The notes under the pieces were generated by a model that was not told where the DNA came from, ran no database searches, and saw only the letters and a list, made by a program, of their open reading frames with translations. From contig JACPUD010000057.1 of the NCBI GenBank assembly GCA_016192435.1, positions 1 to 64,000 of the forward strand: DNA of 64,000 bases, read 5' to 3'. Shown piece by piece: positions 61,875 to 64,000 of the stretch. How positions within the stretch are numbered: the first letter of the stretch is position 1; every line of letters starts with the position of its first letter. The DNA is from Rhodocyclales bacterium (lineage in GTDB: Bacteria > Pseudomonadota > Gammaproteobacteria > Burkholderiales > Rhodocyclaceae). The translations under genes were made by a program, and so were the position numbers.

Positions 61875-63638
61875 TCATGCGTGATCGGTGTTGCTGCCCG
61901 ATCGTGTCGCGGCGAACTTGAATGCCGTGTCCAGCGCTTCCATGAACTCCTCGATCTTGATCGGCTTGGTCAGGTAGCGGAAGAACCCGGCCTGCAGCGC
62001 TTGCGCAATATCGTCGGGCAGGGCATTGGCGCTCAGCGCGATGATAGGGATATGCGCCGTCGATGGATCGGCACGCAGGGACTGCATGACCTCGAGCCCG
62101 CTGATGTCGGGCAGGTTGATGTCCATCACGATCACCTGCGGCTGATAGGCGAGGGCGAACTCCATGCCGAGTTTGCCATCCGCCGCGGACAGCAGGTTCA
62201 GTTCCGGGCGGCGCGCCACGAGTTGCTCGACCAGCTCCAGATTGGCCGGATTGTCCTCAACATACAGCAGGGTGCCGGCCAGCGCGCCCTCGGCGACCTG
62301 CGGCAGGGCGGCCGCAGCGTCCACCGGCGCAAACACCGGCGCGCTCGTCAGGCGCAATTCGACCCAGAACTCGGTGCCCACTCCGACCACGCTATTGACG
62401 CCGATGCTGCCGCCCATCAGCTCCACCAGGCGCTTGGTCACTACCAGGCCGATGCCCGTGCCCTCCTCCGCACCGGCTTCCTTGCCCAGGCGATTGAAGG
62501 GCTGGAACAACTGCCCGAGTTGTTCCTCGCTCAGGCCCGCGCCGCTATCGCGCACACTGATGCGCAGCGTATCCGCGGCGGCCGGCCGGCACTCGACGAC
62601 GACCGTGCCGTCCGGGCGGTTGTACTTGACGGCATTGAACAGCAGGTTGATCAGGACCTGCTTGAGCCGGGTGCGGTCGGCATTGACGAACCAGGCGCTG
62701 TCGCGCAGCGGAAACGTCATGGCGATGCCGCGCTTTTGGGCCTGCGGCTCGACCATGGCGCGGCACTCGAGCATCACATCGACCAGCGCGACCGGCTCCT
62801 GCGACAGCATCGCCTTGCCCGACTCGATCAGCGCCAGGTCGAGAATCTCGTTGATCAGCTCCAGCAGGTACCAGCCCGCCTTCAGGATCCGCCCCAGGTC
62901 GCGTTGCTGGGCGGCAGTCGGTGGCGGCGTGGCGGATTCCATGAGCTGGGCGAAGCCGAGAATCGCATTGAGCGGCGTGCGCAATTCATGGCTCATGCTG
63001 GACAGGAAATCGGTCTTGGCGCGATTGGCTTTCTGGGCAGCGGTAATCGCTTCGACCAGCAAGGCCTCGATACCCTTGCGCACGGAAATGTCGGTCAGGG
63101 CCATGATCACCTCGAGGGGGCTTGCCACACCGGGATTCACCGTAGGGTCAGCGCCAACTCTGTGGCGTATGCAGTCCAGCAAGGCATGAAACTCGGTGCC
63201 GTCGGCACGTCGCAATGCCAGTTCCGTATTGCTCTTTCCGTCCTGCGTCCTCACGCTGGCGAGAAACCCGGCCCAGCGCTCGCGGTCCCCGGGCGCGACG
63301 AAGGCGGTGAAGCGCTGCAGCAGCAGATCCCGGCGCGGCACCCCGAGCAGCGTGGCGCCGGTCAGGTTGATTTCCGCGATCAGCCCGTCGGTCGTGAGGG
63401 TCAGGTAACCGACCGGGGCGAAATCGTAGAGCTCGGTGTAGCGGGCCAGCGCCGCCTCGCGCTCGGCACGCGACTCGCGCAACTCGGCGTTCTGCATTTC
63501 CAGCTCGATCTTGTGCACCTGCAGTTCGTGCACCAGCCGCAGCAGGTCGGCGTCGGCCGGTGCCGCAGCGGCCGCGGCAGCCGCCTGCAGACGCGCGTCG
63601 GCGGCTTCACGCCGGCTGGCCGGGTCCTTTCCCGTCAT
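61875..63638 (-). CDS. Hybrid sensor histidine kinase (PAS, HisKA, HATPase, receiver)
   Basis: The 587-residue cytoplasmic protein has a coiled coil (about 30-75, ELQVHKIELEMQNAELRESR), a PAS domain with TELYDFAPVGYLTLTTDG, a HisKA helix with the phospho-His in FLSSMSHELRTPLNAI, and HATPase boxes NLLFNAVKYN, DSGAGLSEEQ, GTGIGLVVTKRL. A receiver domain follows with the phosphoacceptor Asp in VIVMDINLPDISG and Lys in LTKPIKIEEF. Repeat copy 11 encodes HRVGADPTV at the end of the PAS domain. Its start overlaps the stop of the CheB-like gene (ATGA). Confidence 0.9.
   Translation of the reverse strand: MTGKDPASRREAADARLQAAAAAAAAPADADLLRLVHELQVHKIELEMQNAELRESRAEREAALARYTELYDFAPVGYLTLTTDGLIAEINLTGATLLGVPRRDLLLQRFTAFVAPGDRERWAGFLASVRTQDGKSNTELALRRADGTEFHALLDCIRHRVGADPTVNPGVASPLEVIMALTDISVRKGIEALLVEAITAAQKANRAKTDFLSSMSHELRTPLNAILGFAQLMESATPPPTAAQQRDLGRILKAGWYLLELINEILDLALIESGKAMLSQEPVALVDVMLECRAMVEPQAQKRGIAMTFPLRDSAWFVNADRTRLKQVLINLLFNAVKYNRPDGTVVVECRPAAADTLRISVRDSGAGLSEEQLGQLFQPFNRLGKEAGAEEGTGIGLVVTKRLVELMGGSIGVNSVVGVGTEFWVELRLTSAPVFAPVDAAAALPQVAEGALAGTLLYVEDNPANLELVEQLVARRPELNLLSAADGKLGMEFALAYQPQVIVMDINLPDISGLEVMQSLRADPSTAHIPIIALSANALPDDIAQALQAGFFRYLTKPIKIEEFMEALDTAFKFAATRSGSNTDHA
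63138..63161 (-). repeat. Dispersed 24-bp repeat, copy 11 (inside histidine kinase gene)
   Basis: On the minus strand AGAGTTGGCGCTGAC, CCT, ACGGTG: a full consensus match. It is in the same reading phase as the mltB copy, encoding R-V-G-A-D-P-T-V near the end of the PAS domain. Confidence 0.78.
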
Positions 63639-64000
63639 GTCGCCTCCTTGCCCTTGTCGGCCAGGGCTCGCAGTTCGGCCTCCAGGTTCTTGGCCAGGCC
63701 GATGTCGTTGTCGGTGATGACGACGCCATCGATGACGCTTTCCATGGTGCGGTAGGGCATGACATAGACGTGGCCCGGCGCGACCGGCATGCGATTCCCG
63801 GCCTGCGTCACCGGCATCGCCGTGGCCCGTTGCAGCAGCTCGGGCATCATGCCCTTGTGGTCGGGATCGAGATGCTGGATCACGACGAAGGCCATGTGGC
63901 TACCGGCCGGTACATTGCCGAGGAACTGTTCGAGGGCTTCCAGTCCGCCGGCCGAGGCGCCGATCGCGACGACGGCAAGAGGCCGGGCCGGGCGCCCGGC
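63635..64000 (-). CDS. Shortened CheB-like protein (partial at right edge)
   Basis: The 121 codons visible give AIGASAGGLEALEQFLGNVP (CheB active-site Ser loop) and VVIQHLDPDHKGMMPELLQR (His). PGHVYVMPYRTMESVIDGVV follows, then a PAS-type end (KNLEAELRALADKG). In the usual CheB-CheR-PAS fusions the PYRTxExVIDGVVxT segment lies hundreds of residues further on, after CheR. Here the CheB part runs straight into it, as if CheR and part of PAS were deleted between two VMP sites. The catalytic Asp region of CheB is gone. It overlaps the kinase gene start (ATGA). Confidence 0.7.
   Translation of the reverse strand, partial: AGRPARPLAVVAIGASAGGLEALEQFLGNVPAGSHMAFVVIQHLDPDHKGMMPELLQRATAMPVTQAGNRMPVAPGHVYVMPYRTMESVIDGVVITDNDIGLAKNLEAELRALADKGKEAT

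Overview
The window reads as a single contiguous stretch of a GC-rich betaproteobacterial chromosome, most like the Rhodocyclales/Nitrosomonadales. This rests on the gene orders thrS-infC-rpmI-rplT-pheS-pheT-ihfA-merR, surE-pcm-nlpD-rpoS and dapA-bamC, and on the type of sulfur and stress genes present. The genus is not determinable from sequence reading alone. I see no prophage, insertion sequence, CRISPR array or replication origin.

Layout. 1-5.5 kb: end of an enoyl-CoA hydratase gene, tRNA-Ser, two unknown envelope-type genes, a YccA/Bax-inhibitor protein, rlmD, small unknown genes and an MBL hydrolase. 5.5-19.4 kb: bamC, dapA, a deacetylase-like protein, the moxR-DUF58-transglutaminase operon, mltB, the surE-pcm-nlpD-rpoS operon (minus strand) and assorted small genes. 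19.5-27 kb: tRNA-Pro and the translation operon thrS to merR. 27-30.6 kb: a dual GGDEF/EAL protein with a c-type haem motif and an RHH-domain protein. 30.7-35.8 kb: an 11-gene sulfur-relay operon (two-piece YeeE/YedE transporter, TusA, three tiny membrane proteins, DsrE-like proteins, two rhodanese-fold proteins, cytochrome c). 35.9-41.8 kb: alanine dehydrogenase, hemerythrin, NIT-GGDEF protein, tRNA-Val, AI-2E-type transporter and YihY. 41.9-61.8 kb: a stress/envelope island of BON, CsbD, DUF883, OmpA, RcnB-like, glycine-zipper, phospholipase-D and low-complexity exported proteins. 61.9-64 kb: a hybrid histidine kinase preceded by a shortened CheB-like gene.

Three things stand out. First, the stress island carries at least eleven copies of a palindrome TGTRCG-N4-CGCACA. 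In seven cases a -10-like hexamer starts exactly 29.5 bp from the palindrome centre, which puts the palindrome at -41.5, the class II position of Crp/Fnr-family activators. A classic FNR box with the same spacing precedes the SDR-Usp pair in the same island. Together these suggest an undescribed Crp/Fnr-type stress regulon. Second, a 24-bp dispersed repeat (AGAGTTGGCGCTGRC, three variable bases, ACGGYG) occurs about eleven times in both orientations, between and inside genes. Third, the sulfur operon looks like a membrane-to-cytoplasm sulfur relay with several unnamed small components.

The housekeeping operons are ordinary. Start sites were chosen from Shine-Dalgarno spacing, overlaps and family alignment from memory. 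Functions are by family recognition, not by database search.
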